From: Centrapalus pauciflorus
Taxonomy: Eukaryota; Streptophyta; Magnoliopsida; Asterales; Asteraceae
DNA: 64,000 bases
Reading direction: 5' to 3'
NCBI GenBank assembly: GCA_020465985.1
Contig: JAANYP010000760.1
Span: 775,867-839,866 of the forward strand
Below are positions 35,631-49,254 of the stretch, one piece after another. The translations under genes were made by a program, and so were the position numbers. Under the pieces are notes generated by a model. The model was not told where the DNA came from, ran no database searches, and was given only the letters and a program-made list of their open reading frames with translations. Every line of letters begins with the position of its first letter. Positions within the stretch are counted from its first letter, which is position 1.

Positions 35631-35912
35631 AAATTTATTACGAAAAAAACTAACATGTTTTTACGTTCTTTTTAGCGTATTGTCCCCTTATGTTTTTTTT
35701 TTCCATAAAAGTGCTTAATTTAAATTTTTTTTTTCACATTAGAACCTGGTAATAATTAGTAAACCGCGTTTTAAAAACTGGGCATAAATGTTCAAATTTC
35801 ACTAAATAAAAAAGAAAAATTAACTTGAACTTTTATGAAAAAAAATAACATAGAGTAACGAAAACGTAAAAAATACGGAAACATTTTGATTTTTTTTTAA
35901 TATAAAAAATCG
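35631..35912. mobile_element. Fold-back Mutator-like MITE, 302-bp family
   Basis: A diverged inverted repeat with the same core as 9568-9869. Flanks TTATTCAAA and TTGTTCAAA match 8 of 9. Confidence 0.65.
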
Positions 35913-35938
35913 TTGTTCAAAAGCATATGATTTCTGAT

Positions 35939-36760
35939 GAATGAATTTGTCATCAAAGAGAATTAATGTACCTTCGGTGATATGCCCGTTTTGCAATAAT
36001 GTGAAAGAGACGGAGGAACATTTGTTTCCTTTTTGTCCGGTCAGAGTTGAACTTTGGAAATGGGTGCTGTCTTGGATGGGGGAGGAATGTGATCACCTTG
36101 GATCTCTTGATTATTTGTTTGGCAGTGTTTTGCAGAATTGCAAATCAAGTTTGAGGCGCAAGTTATTGGAAGTTATTGTTGGAGGTCTAACGTGGTTCAT
36201 CTGGAAATTTCTAGGCCCTCACTTAAAATTTTAATAGGCCCCCAATATTTTGAGAAGCCCAAAAGTCTACAGCCCAACCTACTTGATTTGATATTTTTAA
36301 GTTTAATAATCATTGTTATGATGTTATTTGTTAATTGATGATTGTTATTTGTTGATTTGAGTTTGATAAATTCATTACAGGATTGCTAAATTGATTATTA
36401 CTAGTTGTTGTTAATTTGAGATTGATAAATGTAATGTAGGATTGTTACATTTTTTATCATTGCTGGTGAGTAGTTTTTGCAAGCAACACTGGCTATGATT
36501 TTGTTGTCTTTTGATGATTTTTGCGCTTAACCTATCAACCGTTTCCTAGTGTAGGGTTAAGCTTTTTTTGCCCCCAATGCCATGATTTTTTAGATCCGCC
36601 ACTGTTTGTCCTTTTTCTTTCTCCTAAACTATGTTCTGTAATTTGCTAGCTTCTTGCTAGTGTTATATTTATGCATTTCTTTCTGATTTTCTGGTTGGGG
36701 GTGATGGCCATGCCGTAGCACTCTGTTATTAAACCATTTTTGCTGTAAAAAAAAAAAAAA
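35939..36760 (+). mobile_element. 5'-truncated LINE in the PPS5 promoter
   Basis: Flanked by a perfect 12-bp duplication ATGATTTCTGAT (35927-35938 and 36761-36772) and ending in poly-A. The frame 35941-36209 has C-P-F-C-N-N-V-K-E-T-E-E-H-L-F and W-F-I-W-K, the zinc-binding region that follows the reverse transcriptase in plant LINEs. Coding sequence is broken at about 36208 by a foreign segment. Confidence 0.88.
36208..36605. mobile_element. hAT-like fragment inside the LINE
   Basis: The right end (reversed) CAGTGGCGGATCT resembles the GGGGCGGACC-type hAT terminus at 48590, and the interior has TAGGCCC/GGCCCCC blocks. No left terminus or target duplication is visible. Confidence 0.45.
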
Positions 36761-36787
36761 ATGATTTCTGATTCATGCATTTGTGTA

Positions 36788-36947
36788 CGCGTTCTCACTG
36801 CGTTTTCATGGACGTTGACATTGACTGCGTTCGTCCTTATCTCTTCTTTCCTCGACGCTTCCTTTTGGTGTGTATTGGTGACAAGGTCTTTATAAAACCC
36901 TAAATCCAACACAACACAGTGACACACACACACACACACACTTCAAT
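36788..36947 (+). promoter_or_regulatory. PPS5 promoter and leader
   Basis: GACGTTGACATTGACT (36811-36826) contains two TTGAC cores about 125-135 bp before the ATG. TTATAAAACC (about 36890-36899) is the TATA box. A (CA)n run (about 36925-36940) forms part of the leader. Confidence 0.6.
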
Positions 36948-37328
36948 ATGTATTCCGGCGAAGAACCTCCATCTTTTTCACCGGCGCCGATAACCACCAC
37001 TCCTCAGGAACAGCTACCGGCCTTAGGAACATCCATCGACAATCCGATCATTGCTCAAGTAGATTCGAGATCGCTTAATCCGTTTCAGAATGAGCAACCA
37101 CCGTCTGTCGGATCTATGAGACCGATCATCGTTTCTCAACCTGGAAGCAATCAGATATATACTCCTGGACAAGGACCGCCGTCGCTTAACGATGTCGGTA
37201 GGCGAGGAGGATCTCAGGCCGGAGTATTGCCATCGGATAATCCGATTCCTGATCCAGAAGAATTCAATGGGATGAGTATGACTGCAGGTACTTTCAGGAT
37301 GTTTAATCACGATGTATATGGCCAGTAG
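36948..37328 (+). CDS. PPS5: PPS-repeat family small disordered protein
   Basis: A single-exon gene of 126 aa that serves here as the family reference. It begins MYSGEEPPSFSPAP. PPS units lie at residues 49-66 (EQPPSVGSMRPIIVSQPG) and 74-91 (GQGPPSLNDVGRRGGSQA). A linker NPIPDPEEFN leads to the C-terminal module at 108-120 (GMSMTAGTFRMFN). There is no signal peptide, no membrane segment, no cysteine and no known domain. The promoter is marked by the double TTGAC element and TATA box, and a LINE sits about 190 bp before the ATG. It forms a recent duplicate pair with PPS4: similarity continues for several hundred bases downstream. Function unknown. Confidence 0.82.
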   Translation: MYSGEEPPSFSPAPITTTPQEQLPALGTSIDNPIIAQVDSRSLNPFQNEQPPSVGSMRPIIVSQPGSNQIYTPGQGPPSLNDVGRRGGSQAGVLPSDNPIPDPEEFNGMSMTAGTFRMFNHDVYGQ

Positions 37329-38430
37329 AAAACTGGAATTAATTAATCCATCTGTTGAGATTTGAAAAACGCCGAATTGTGTCTGTGAAGGGTGTAAGCT
37401 TTGGATCTAATGATTTCTTGATGAAATTTGAAGGAGTTTACGAGTTTCGTTTCTGGTTTCAAAGTTGTGCAATGGATTAAAAGGTAATTAAGTGAGTTTT
37501 CGATGCTTAATTAAACTCTAAAGTAATGATACTATCATTAGTTTTGTGACGATTTTGTGCCTATAATTAAATTTAAAATCCTTCAGTCTTCAACTCTTTA
37601 GTTCAGTTGCATTATTTGGCTTGACTATAAAGTGTGATCTACTGGCATTTATGATCGATGTTCGAATGAACGAACTCTTAAAAGCTAAAAATTAGGTAGA
37701 TTTGGATATAATCTAGAGCTAATTTATAGGAATATCTTGTAATTGATTGATGATGTGAATATGTTTGAATATATACGTACTCAAAAGAATATATTTAGGA
37801 TATAGTTAAAAGGGGATAATTAAGGAATTTTTCTTGGGAAATGACATTTTATACTTCATATATGTAGAATGTTCATAGAGTGAACTAAAAACTTATGAAA
37901 CTATTCTTCCTGAAAAGTTTTGTGGTATGTGAGCTTGGTTAGTGGAGTCTTCTAATCTAAATGAAAAAACAAAATCGAAATGATAAGTAGATCGATCGAA
38001 CATTTTCATGACTATAGAAGGAATTGAGTTGGACCTTATCTTTTGATGGTCGGATTAGTGGAGACAGTACTTTTGGAAGCAGGATTGGGTTATTCATAAT
38101 ATTGTGTATTTATGTATAATTGTACATATTCATATGATTTCATTTGTGATTTGTATGTGTAAACGTGTATATTCTAGTTTAACAATGCATTCAGTATTTA
38201 CATTTATACGTTAAAGATATATTTTATTTGAATCCTTCTATTCATATACAAGTCTCATCTTATTTTCTATATATCTTTTCTTTCTTTCTTTGATTTAAAA
38301 GTCTTACTCCCTCGTCTCTCCTTTTGCTTTTCTCTCTCTATATGAGAGATGCAAATACCAAACGTTCAAACTCGTAGGCTAAATGTGGGAGGGTTATGGA
38401 GTTTGTAGATAATTAATACAGATTACAATG
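37329..38430. other. Duplicated 3' flank of PPS5 and intergenic DNA
   Basis: 37340-37870 aligns with the region beyond PPS4 (AGATTTGAAAA, GAATTGTGTCTGTGA, ATGTTCGAATGAAC). The rest shows nothing. Confidence 0.5.
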
Positions 38431-38432
38431 GG

Positions 38433-38672
38433 TTAATCGATCCTTAAGTCAACTTTAGATAGGTGATCATGATTATGATTATGGTTGTTAAATGTGTTAC
38501 TAAATTTTCCCTCCATACAAAGCACATTTTCGCAAGACTTGATCATGGATCCTTTGGATTTATGTCCGCTAATGGTTTCCCCCCTCGATGCTATGTAGTA
38601 TAAACCTACTTTGCCTACTCCTAGTTCGATAAAACACACTTCATCATCTTCGTCGCTAATGATCATGTGCAT
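38433..38672 (-). CDS. Possible small gene, 79 aa, unknown
   Basis: An open frame with an acidic start (MHMIISDEDDEVCFIELG) and a His/Asn-rich tail (NNHNHNHDH). On its own strand ATAAATATATAG lies about 45 bp before the ATG, as in the PPS genes, but the protein has no PPS unit or C-terminal module. No known domain is recognised. It could be a chance frame. Confidence 0.3.
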   Translation of the reverse strand: MHMIISDEDDEVCFIELGVGKVGLYYIASRGETISGHKSKGSMIKSCENVLCMEGKFSNTFNNHNHNHDHLSKVDLRID

Positions 38673-39160
38673 GTATGTGTTGTGTTAATGTATATCTAGG
38701 TTTTTTATCTATATATTTATGATTGATTCGATCCACAAAGTGGATTATGATCTTCATCAAGCTAGTTTTACATTATTGTTTTAATCAACCAGTGGTTTGG
38801 ATTAATTGCAATATTAAACCCTTTTAAAACATAAATGATACCAAAAGAGTGGTAGCCAGCGATACCAATATGTTAATTCGGATTAAATGTCAGAACTTCA
38901 AGTCTCATAATAGATAAAAGTTGTAGATTTAGGAATGAAACTAGGGTTAAAAAACATAAATGATTTTTACAGTAAGAAACTTTTATAACAACAATATTTT
39001 AAAAATACAATGCCAGCTATTTTTACTAATTTCTATGCTTAATAATTCCCTACCAATTTTGTCACATCGCTAACTCTTATCTGTATGATATAAATATTTA
39101 AACCATATCTAATTTATAATTCAACCAAATTATATATACATACATTTATGTAATATATTA
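38673..39160. other. Intergenic
   Basis: No feature supported. Confidence 0.5.
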
Positions 39161-39169
39161 GAAAGCCTT

Positions 39170-40606
39170 CCACTTGACCAACCATGATTGGATGAGTCTT
39201 GTTTTTTTTTTTTTTTTTTTTTAATTTTAAACTTCTCCTAATTCTTTTTTTTTTTAAAATTTTGGTTTTTATTCTTAATTTAAAAATTATCATATTCTTT
39301 TTATTCTTTTCTTTTAATTTTGGTTTTTTTTAGTTTTAAGATTTTCATAATTTTTTTTATTTTAAACTTTTCATAATATGCCCTTATCTTTGTGTTATCT
39401 TTTATTTAACGTCTTTATTTAAATAAATTTTTGATTAGTCATCTTTTTAACATTTATTATTATAATATTTTATTACACATTTAAAATTATGATTTTTAAT
39501 TATACATATGTTTGAAGTTATCTTTTGAAACTATTACGTTATGTTTAAATGTATGAAAAAAATTTATTATTAAAATGCACAAAAAAAAATTCTAATAAAA
39601 TTGCTTTATAATTAAAATATAACTAATTAATATTCAGATTTTGTTGAAACATGACCGACCATGATTGGTTGTTTTTTCCTTTTAATTTTAAACTTTTTAT
39701 AACACACTCTTATCTTTGTGTTATATTTTATTTAATGTCTTTATTTTAATAATTTTTTGTTTAATACTCTTAACATTTATCATTACAAAATTTTCTTATA
39801 CATTAAAATTAAGATTTTATTTACACATATGTTTGAAGTTATCTTTTGAAACTATTATTTTTTTCTTTTTTTTTTAAATTTTAAACTTTTCTTAATACAT
39901 CATTTTCTTTGTGTTATATTTTGTTTAATTCCTTTATTTTAATGAATTTTTTTAGTCCTCTTTTAACAGATATTATTACAAAATTTTTCTTACACATTTA
40001 AAGTTATGATTTTATTTATACATATGTTTGAAGTTATCTTTTAAAACTATTATGTTTTGTTTAATTATATGAAAAAGACTTTATTATTCAAATGCACAAT
40101 ATATAATTTTAAATTGCTTTATTATTAAAATGTAACTAACTGATATTCAGATTTTGTATTAAACATGATCATGTTTAACATTGAACACTACTATTATAAC
40201 GTTGGAAAGTTCTAACCAATGTATTGGAGACAATACTATTGTAACTTTATTTGATTTGGTCGTAAACCAACAAATAAAATTAGCGATTAAACCTAATCAA
40301 TGTCAGAATTTCAAAATATGATTATGAATATTTAATTATTCAATTCTGGTTCCGATCCGGTTTAATAAGGCATGCTTTGTAATTTTAGCATTGCAAATTC
40401 TAGCAAACCAATTACAGGAATTAACTAATGGTATCATTTGACTTGCTTCTTGAATATATATCACAATATCAACTTCCCAGTTTTCACTTTTCGCTCCTGA
40501 TTTATTTGAGTTTCGTTATTTGAATTGTTTGAAAAATATTTATTCAATTATTTTTGTAATTAATATTTTAGATCTCGCAGTAACGCGCGGGTGTTCAACA
40601 ACTTGT
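39170..40606 (+). mobile_element. Helitron-like element with internal repeats
   Basis: The right end CTCGCAGTAACGCGCGGG (about 40573-40590) is a Helitron-type 3' hairpin. Inside, a segment with ACATATGTTTGAAGTTATC recurs at about 39504, 39825 and 40020, and CCATGATTGG at about 39182 and 39658, pointing to nested or tandemly grown copies. No coding remains. Confidence 0.55.
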
Positions 40607-41346
40607 ATATATACATTTATCAAATAGGATCAACCAACTACGTTTTTTTTATATTTAAATTTTTCATAACACACAATTATCTTAATGTTATGTTTTATTT
40701 AGCCCTTTAATTAATAAGTTTCGTTTAGTGCTCTTTTAACATTTATTATTACAATATTTTGTTATACACTTAAATTTATGATTTTAATTGTACATATGTT
40801 TGGAGTTGTTTTTTGAAACTACTTTGTTATGTTTAATTGAATGAAAAATACTTTATTATTCAAATGTATGATATAAATTTTAATGCAATTGTTTAATAAT
40901 TAAAATGTAACTACTTAATATTTACATTTTTTTATTAAATATGATCATGTATAACATTGAACATTACTATTATAACGTTGACAAACCCTAATCGATGTAT
41001 TAGAGACATTACCGTTATAATTTTTTTGATTTGATCGTAAAACCAACAAATTAAATTGACGATTAAATCTAATCAATGTCAAATTTTCATATTATGGTTA
41101 TGAATATTTAATTAGTTAATTCTGGTTCCGATCCGATTTAATAAGACATTGTTTGTAATTTTAACATTGTAAAATCTAGAAAGTCAATCATAAGAACCAA
41201 CCAACTGTATCATTTGTCTTGCTTTTTGAAATATCAGCTTTTCAAATTCACTTTTCATTTGAATTGTTTGAAAAATATTTTCCTTTATTTATTTTTATAA
41301 TTAATATTTTAAACTCCGCAGCAACGCACGAGTGTCAATAACTCGT
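40607..41346 (+). mobile_element. Second Helitron-like copy
   Basis: Parallels 39960-40606 at an offset of about 772 bp (AACATTGAAC, TTCTGGTTCCGATCCG, then the 3' hairpin CTCCGCAGCAACGCACGAG). It forms a direct repeat with the preceding copy. Confidence 0.6.
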
Positions 41347-41926
41347 TAGATTACATTTAGTGTATATATAAATATTCAAATAATTAAATAATTTCAATAT
41401 GATACTTTTAAGCTTTAATATTATTTACACCAATATAAGTTTGTATATATTACGTAAATGTAATACTTAGTAAATAAAATATTTGTATTTGTACTTTATG
41501 TTTTTTATTTGAAAGCATATTAAATATTTAAAAAATTATGAACATTTGTCAATACAAAATAAAGTTCATCCATTTACTTTCCAATAAAAAACCATGAATA
41601 TTTATCAATCTTAATTTTATCTTATCTATGTATCTAAACTAAAAAAATTTACCAGTTTATAAATTTATCAAAATATATTAAAAAAATACAGATTATACAA
41701 AAACATTAGATAATTGAAAAACAAAAATAAATTATACTAATAAAAAATCGATTTTTTTAAATGGGTCAACACGAAATACGACACAATTTCGATCCGAAAA
41801 AATTTACACTAACTGAACACGACATAAAAATAAATGGGTTAAGAATGAGTCGACATAAAATTGGCACTAAACACGAATTACACAAACTCATTTTACCTGA
41901 ACAAGACCTGATTGATAGTCCTAATT
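41347..41926. other. Intergenic
   Basis: AT-rich with no gene. It leads into the (TA)n chain. Confidence 0.5.
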
Positions 41927-41952
41927 TATATATATATATATATATATATATA
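41927..41952. repeat. (TA)n microsatellite
   Basis: First of six TA arrays that separate elements D to H. Confidence 0.95.
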
Positions 41953-42325
41953 GGTTCAAGTGAGTACCACCTCTAATGCAGCGCACCAGAAGGTACCACC
42001 CTTAAAAGTAATTTTTTTGAATTTTTTTTTCATGAACATGTTCTAATTAACATTACACAGATCATATGTGAATTTCACGCAAATCCGAACACTCTAAGTG
42101 CATGAAAACACACATCACATAAATGCATGTTCACATGTCTTCAAAATTATGTAAGTGTGTGTTCACATCATTTTTTAGGAGCTTAGAGATGTGAATGTAT
42201 GTGAAATTTACATACGATCTTCATAATGTTAATTAAAACATGCTTATGAAAAAACAATAAAAAAGTTTTTTTTTTAAAAGTGGTACCTTCTGGTGCGCTG
42301 CATTTGGGTGGTATTCTCTCGAACC
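41953..42325. mobile_element. GGTTC-core element D (GAGTACC family)
   Basis: Left end GGTTCAAGTGAGTACCACC, right end (reversed) GGTTCGAGAGAATACCACC. The element is itself partly palindromic (GCGCACCAGAAGGTACCA and its reverse near the right end) and has many TTCACAT/ATGTGAA motifs. Confidence 0.8.

Positions 42326-42395
<70 letters not shown>
42326..42395. repeat. (TA)n microsatellite
   Basis: Separates elements D and E. Confidence 0.96.
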
Positions 42396-42399
<4 letters not shown>

Positions 42400-43463
42400 C
42401 AGGTTCTATGGGGCACCTGTATGCATTGTACACTTTGGGAACCTGTATGCACCGTTAAATCTTAAATTTTAATGGTTCAGATTGTAGTGGCAAAAGGGTA
42501 ATTACCTTGAAAATGGGTGCACGGGTGCATAACTTCTTGTGCGCGGAAGGGCAAAATCGAAAGATGCTTGAATTCAGAAAATATTCTATCCGAATCTAAA
42601 CAAACATGATGCATCTTCATCCAATTTATTGGATTCGTCTTCAAACACGATGCATCTTCATCCAATTCAATTTCAAACAGGATGCATTTCGACCATATTC
42701 ATCCTCGTCTTTGTTCCATCATTATGCATCACCAAAATCGTGATGCATTTCGGTCATATTCATCCTCGTCTTTGTTCCATCATTATGCATCACCAAAATC
42801 GTGATACATTTCGACATTTAAACGTGTTAATTTCGTGATGCATCTCTGAAATTTAAACGTGTTCATCAACGTCTTCAATGTGTTCATCATTGTCGTGATC
42901 CATTGCTGTTGTGCATCATGTTTGAAACAACCAATACCATATGCTCCAACTATTTCTTGGAAGCAATAACCACCAACATTAATAAAGAATCTTATAATTC
43001 TTTGACTAGCCATAAGCATGATACAGAATCGTAGAATGAACTGTTTGTGAAAAAACTGATACTCAAAAACCATGATCAACAGACGCAAGCAAATTCTTGT
43101 CAACATCGATGCACAGGTTTGCTGCAGAGTTGCATACCGACGGTGGACAGCGATGGTGGTGCTGGGTCTGGCGGTAGTAGTAGTGGTTGTCTTGTGAAAA
43201 CTGGCTGAGAGAAAGAGAGATGTAGAGAGGCTAGCCATGAAAGAGAAAGGGAAAGAGAGAGACAAATGGATTGATTTATGGAAAGGTAGTTAATCATTTT
43301 ATTTAGTTTCCTAGATAAATGATAAATATTAAATTAAATCTTATAATTTAACAATATATTATTAAGCATTCCCAAAATTCCCTTAATGCACCCTTTGTAA
43401 ACAAGCAATGCATTTTTGGTTCCCATTTGGTTCCCGATGCATATGGTGCCCCATAGAACCTCA
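42396..43463. mobile_element. GGTTC-core element E (GGGGCACC family)
   Basis: Ends AGGTTCTATGGGGCACC on both sides (right reversed). Interior GATGCATC repeats; a 61-bp unit is tandemly duplicated (42681-42741, 42742-42802). It lies inverted relative to element G. A CT/GA-rich block at 43100-43270 has no clear coding. Confidence 0.82.
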
Positions 43464-43470
43464 ATATATA

Positions 43471-43551
<81 letters not shown>
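43464..43551. repeat. (TA)n microsatellite
   Basis: Separates elements E and F. Confidence 0.96.

Positions 43552-46299
<2,748 letters not shown>

Positions 46300-46384
<85 letters not shown>
46300..46384. repeat. (TA)n microsatellite
   Basis: Separates elements G and H. Confidence 0.96.
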
Positions 46385-46386
<2 letters not shown>

Positions 46387-46808
46387 GTTCAAATGAGTAC
46401 CACTAGTTTTGCGGAGTACCGGAGGTACCTCGCTTAAAATCATTTTTTTTGAAATTTTTTTTCATAATCATGTTTAAAATAATAATACAAGACTACTTGC
46501 AAAAAATCACACATAAACACACACTATAACTATGTGAAACGTGCAAGTTCACATGAACTGCACTGTTGTGAACGTATGTTCACAGCTAAGCATGTTCACA
46601 TGAATTTTTCACGTTCACATAACTTTTAAGATGATAGAAAGTGTAAATGTATATAATTTTTTACGAATAAACTTATATTATTTGTATGTAAATGAATATG
46701 AAAAAAAAATTAAAAAAAAAAACTTTTTTCGTAGCAAGTTCACATCTGAAACCCGTGTGTTCACAGGTACTCACGGTACTCTGTATTTTTTAGGTACTCA
46801 CACGAACC
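46385..46808. mobile_element. GGTTC-core element H (GAGTACC family)
   Basis: Left end GGGTTCAAATGAGTACCAC, right end (reversed) GGTTCGTGTGAGTACCT. Repeated GTTCACAT/ATGTGAA. Related to element D. Confidence 0.78.
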
Positions 46809-46830
46809 ATATGCTATTATATATATATTT

Positions 46831-47987
46831 TCTTGGACAAAAACTTAAAATGAGCCCTAAATGTGTGTATATATTTAACATAAGTAAAATTTAAGTAAAA
46901 ATGATATATTAACAACAAAAAACTTATAATTATATATTGTTAAAACAAAAACTTTGCAGGTCAATAATCTTATTTAATCGTTAATAGACCTAAGTATATA
47001 ATAAGTTTTTTATGAATTGGCCCCTATGATTAATGGACGCAGAACAGTCGCCTGTGTTGACCTCGCTCAGGGTCGACCCTGATTACAGCTTATTTCAAGA
47101 TTATCGTGTGAAGTGATCGTAGAAGTGCAACCATGTAATTGCCATTTGTTCACAATTGAATATGCAGATAAAAAGAAAGTGGTATGCTCCAAGATTCCCA
47201 AATTCTCATTTCTTCTCAATTAAAACATCACACTTACAATTGGTTACTGTTTTCATGCTTTTGAAATTGAAAAAATATAGAAAACTAAAGACAATATCTT
47301 CTATTTGGTCTGCATTTCATTTGTGATAATTCTTGTGCAGTAATTTGTTTAGCATTCGTTTTTTGAAATAAAGTTCGAATTTTCTACGTAATAACACTTA
47401 TTGATTACTCGGGTTTTTGTAGTTTTGTTGCTGCAGATAAAAAAAACTGATATTGCTTCTCCGATGTTGTTATGACGTAACTCTGTCTCATCCCTTCGTC
47501 TCATTTCAACGTTTCTTCAATTTGATGGCTCAAATAGGTTTTGATTTGTTTTGATCGAAAATGGTGGTTGATGGATGAGTTATGTGTTTATAATTAATTA
47601 ACCGAATGTAATATTTTTTTTAATATGTTTATAATTTGATATTTTGATCTAGTAATACAAGTTTATTGTTGCCGTTAAAAAATATTAAACTCAAGAACAA
47701 ATAAGCAATTCTATTTTAATCGTGCGGTTTGTTCAGCATATAAAACAAACAACAATTTTTTTCCAGACAATCAATTTATTCCAAACTGATCCTTTAATTC
47801 GGACATAATTTAATAAGAAAAGTAAACAAACAATATCTTGCTCTATTTATAAAATTAAGAATGTTTCCATGCACGCGTTGCAACGCAAAGAATTTAGCTC
47901 ACTTTTTTATAAATAAATTAACAAGTGAATATTAAAAAGTAGCAGATAATTATGCATGACAAAGTCACATTTATCTTTGAAAAATAT
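46831..47987. other. Intergenic
   Basis: No gene supported; 47030-47160 is slightly GC-richer with no recognised motif. Confidence 0.5.
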
Positions 47988-47990
47988 TTA

Positions 47991-48307
47991 GGGGGCGTTT
48001 AGTTCGTGGATTTTTTTATCTGGAATTTGCATTTTGTCAAAAGATTTGCATTATGCAGGATTTGCATTTGCCAGGATTTTGTCAAAGAATTTGCATTATC
48101 TTATAGAAAAAATTTGTTAATCTGAAAAAATGCAAGGTAACTGGGATTTAAAATCCTAGGGGGGAGGCTGGGATTTTAAATAACAAAGAATGGAAGGATT
48201 TAAGAAATCCTGGGATTTAAAATCCTTACTGAAATCTGCGAACCAAACACAGGATTTTAAATGCAAATCCCATGAAATCCCAGGAAATCCGCGAACCAAA
48301 CGCCCCC
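47991..48307. mobile_element. Tourist-like MITE
   Basis: 317 bp with ends GGGGGCGTTTAGTTCG and, reversed, GGGGGCGTTTGGTTCG. Flanked by TTA (47988-47990 and 48308-48310). Confidence 0.9.
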
Positions 48308-48589
48308 TTAATGATTAGTATTTAAATAAATAAAAATCGTAAAATAAGTATATATTTTCAAAATCAAACTTCTATGTTCCAAACTATAAATACAAAGGAA
48401 AATAGAAAATTTAGTAATCTAACAATAACAAAATGACAAAAAAGAAAAACAAATATTTTTTAAGTAAAGAGATAATAAAAAGTTAAGGAAAACTATTAAA
48501 ATATAAATAATATGATAACAAAATAAAAGCAAACATATAAGGAAAATTTCGGGGGTTACGAAGCCTCGAAAGTGGAGACCCATTGGATA

Positions 48590-49246
48590 CAGGGGCGGAC
48601 CCACGCCTATGCTATAGGCGTCAACTGACCCCGATAAATTTTCGAATTTGCGTGTTGTATATATAGCTAAAAAAATTTGACCCCCATGATTTTTAAAGTT
48701 CGTCCCCTCCCCTCAGTTTCACTCGGAGTAAAAATACTATCTTGCACGAACCCTGATTTCCGGAGTTGCATTCGTGTCCGCAGGTGCTGGCGTACACGAA
48801 TTTAGTGGATTTAGCTTTCGGGGTCCAAAATTTGCACCCCCTGCGCGCGGGTAGGCATTGGAGTAAAACCACAAACAATCTTGTCATGACTTTAAACACT
48901 CCACCTTATAAACCCACTTTGGTTTCCATCTTTCTTCCTATGTGGGACTCAAGTCACTAGAAGGAGTTTCATTCATTCCAAACATCAATCTTTGAGCATT
49001 GATATCTCATTCATCTTAGCTCCGTTTTGAACGTTCTTTATATCGTTGGAATCCTCTCTTCAAGGAGAATACACACTCACAAAATATTAATGATATATTT
49101 CACAATTATATATAATTATATTTGGTCCAAAAACATGGAAAATACATTTTTTTTTCTTTTAAAAATTTACACTTTTTTCCAACACTTACACTATCGTAGC
49201 TATTAAATTCCGACCCCCATAGAATAAATTTCTGGGTCCGCCACTG
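48590..49246. mobile_element. Non-autonomous hAT element, GGGGCGGACC family
   Basis: 657 bp. Ends CAGGGGCGGACCCA and, reversed, CAGTGGCGGACCCA. Flanking 8-mers ATTGGATA (48582-48589) and ATTGGTTA (49247-49254) match 7 of 8. No transposase remains. Confidence 0.88.
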
Positions 49247-49254
49247 ATTGGTTA

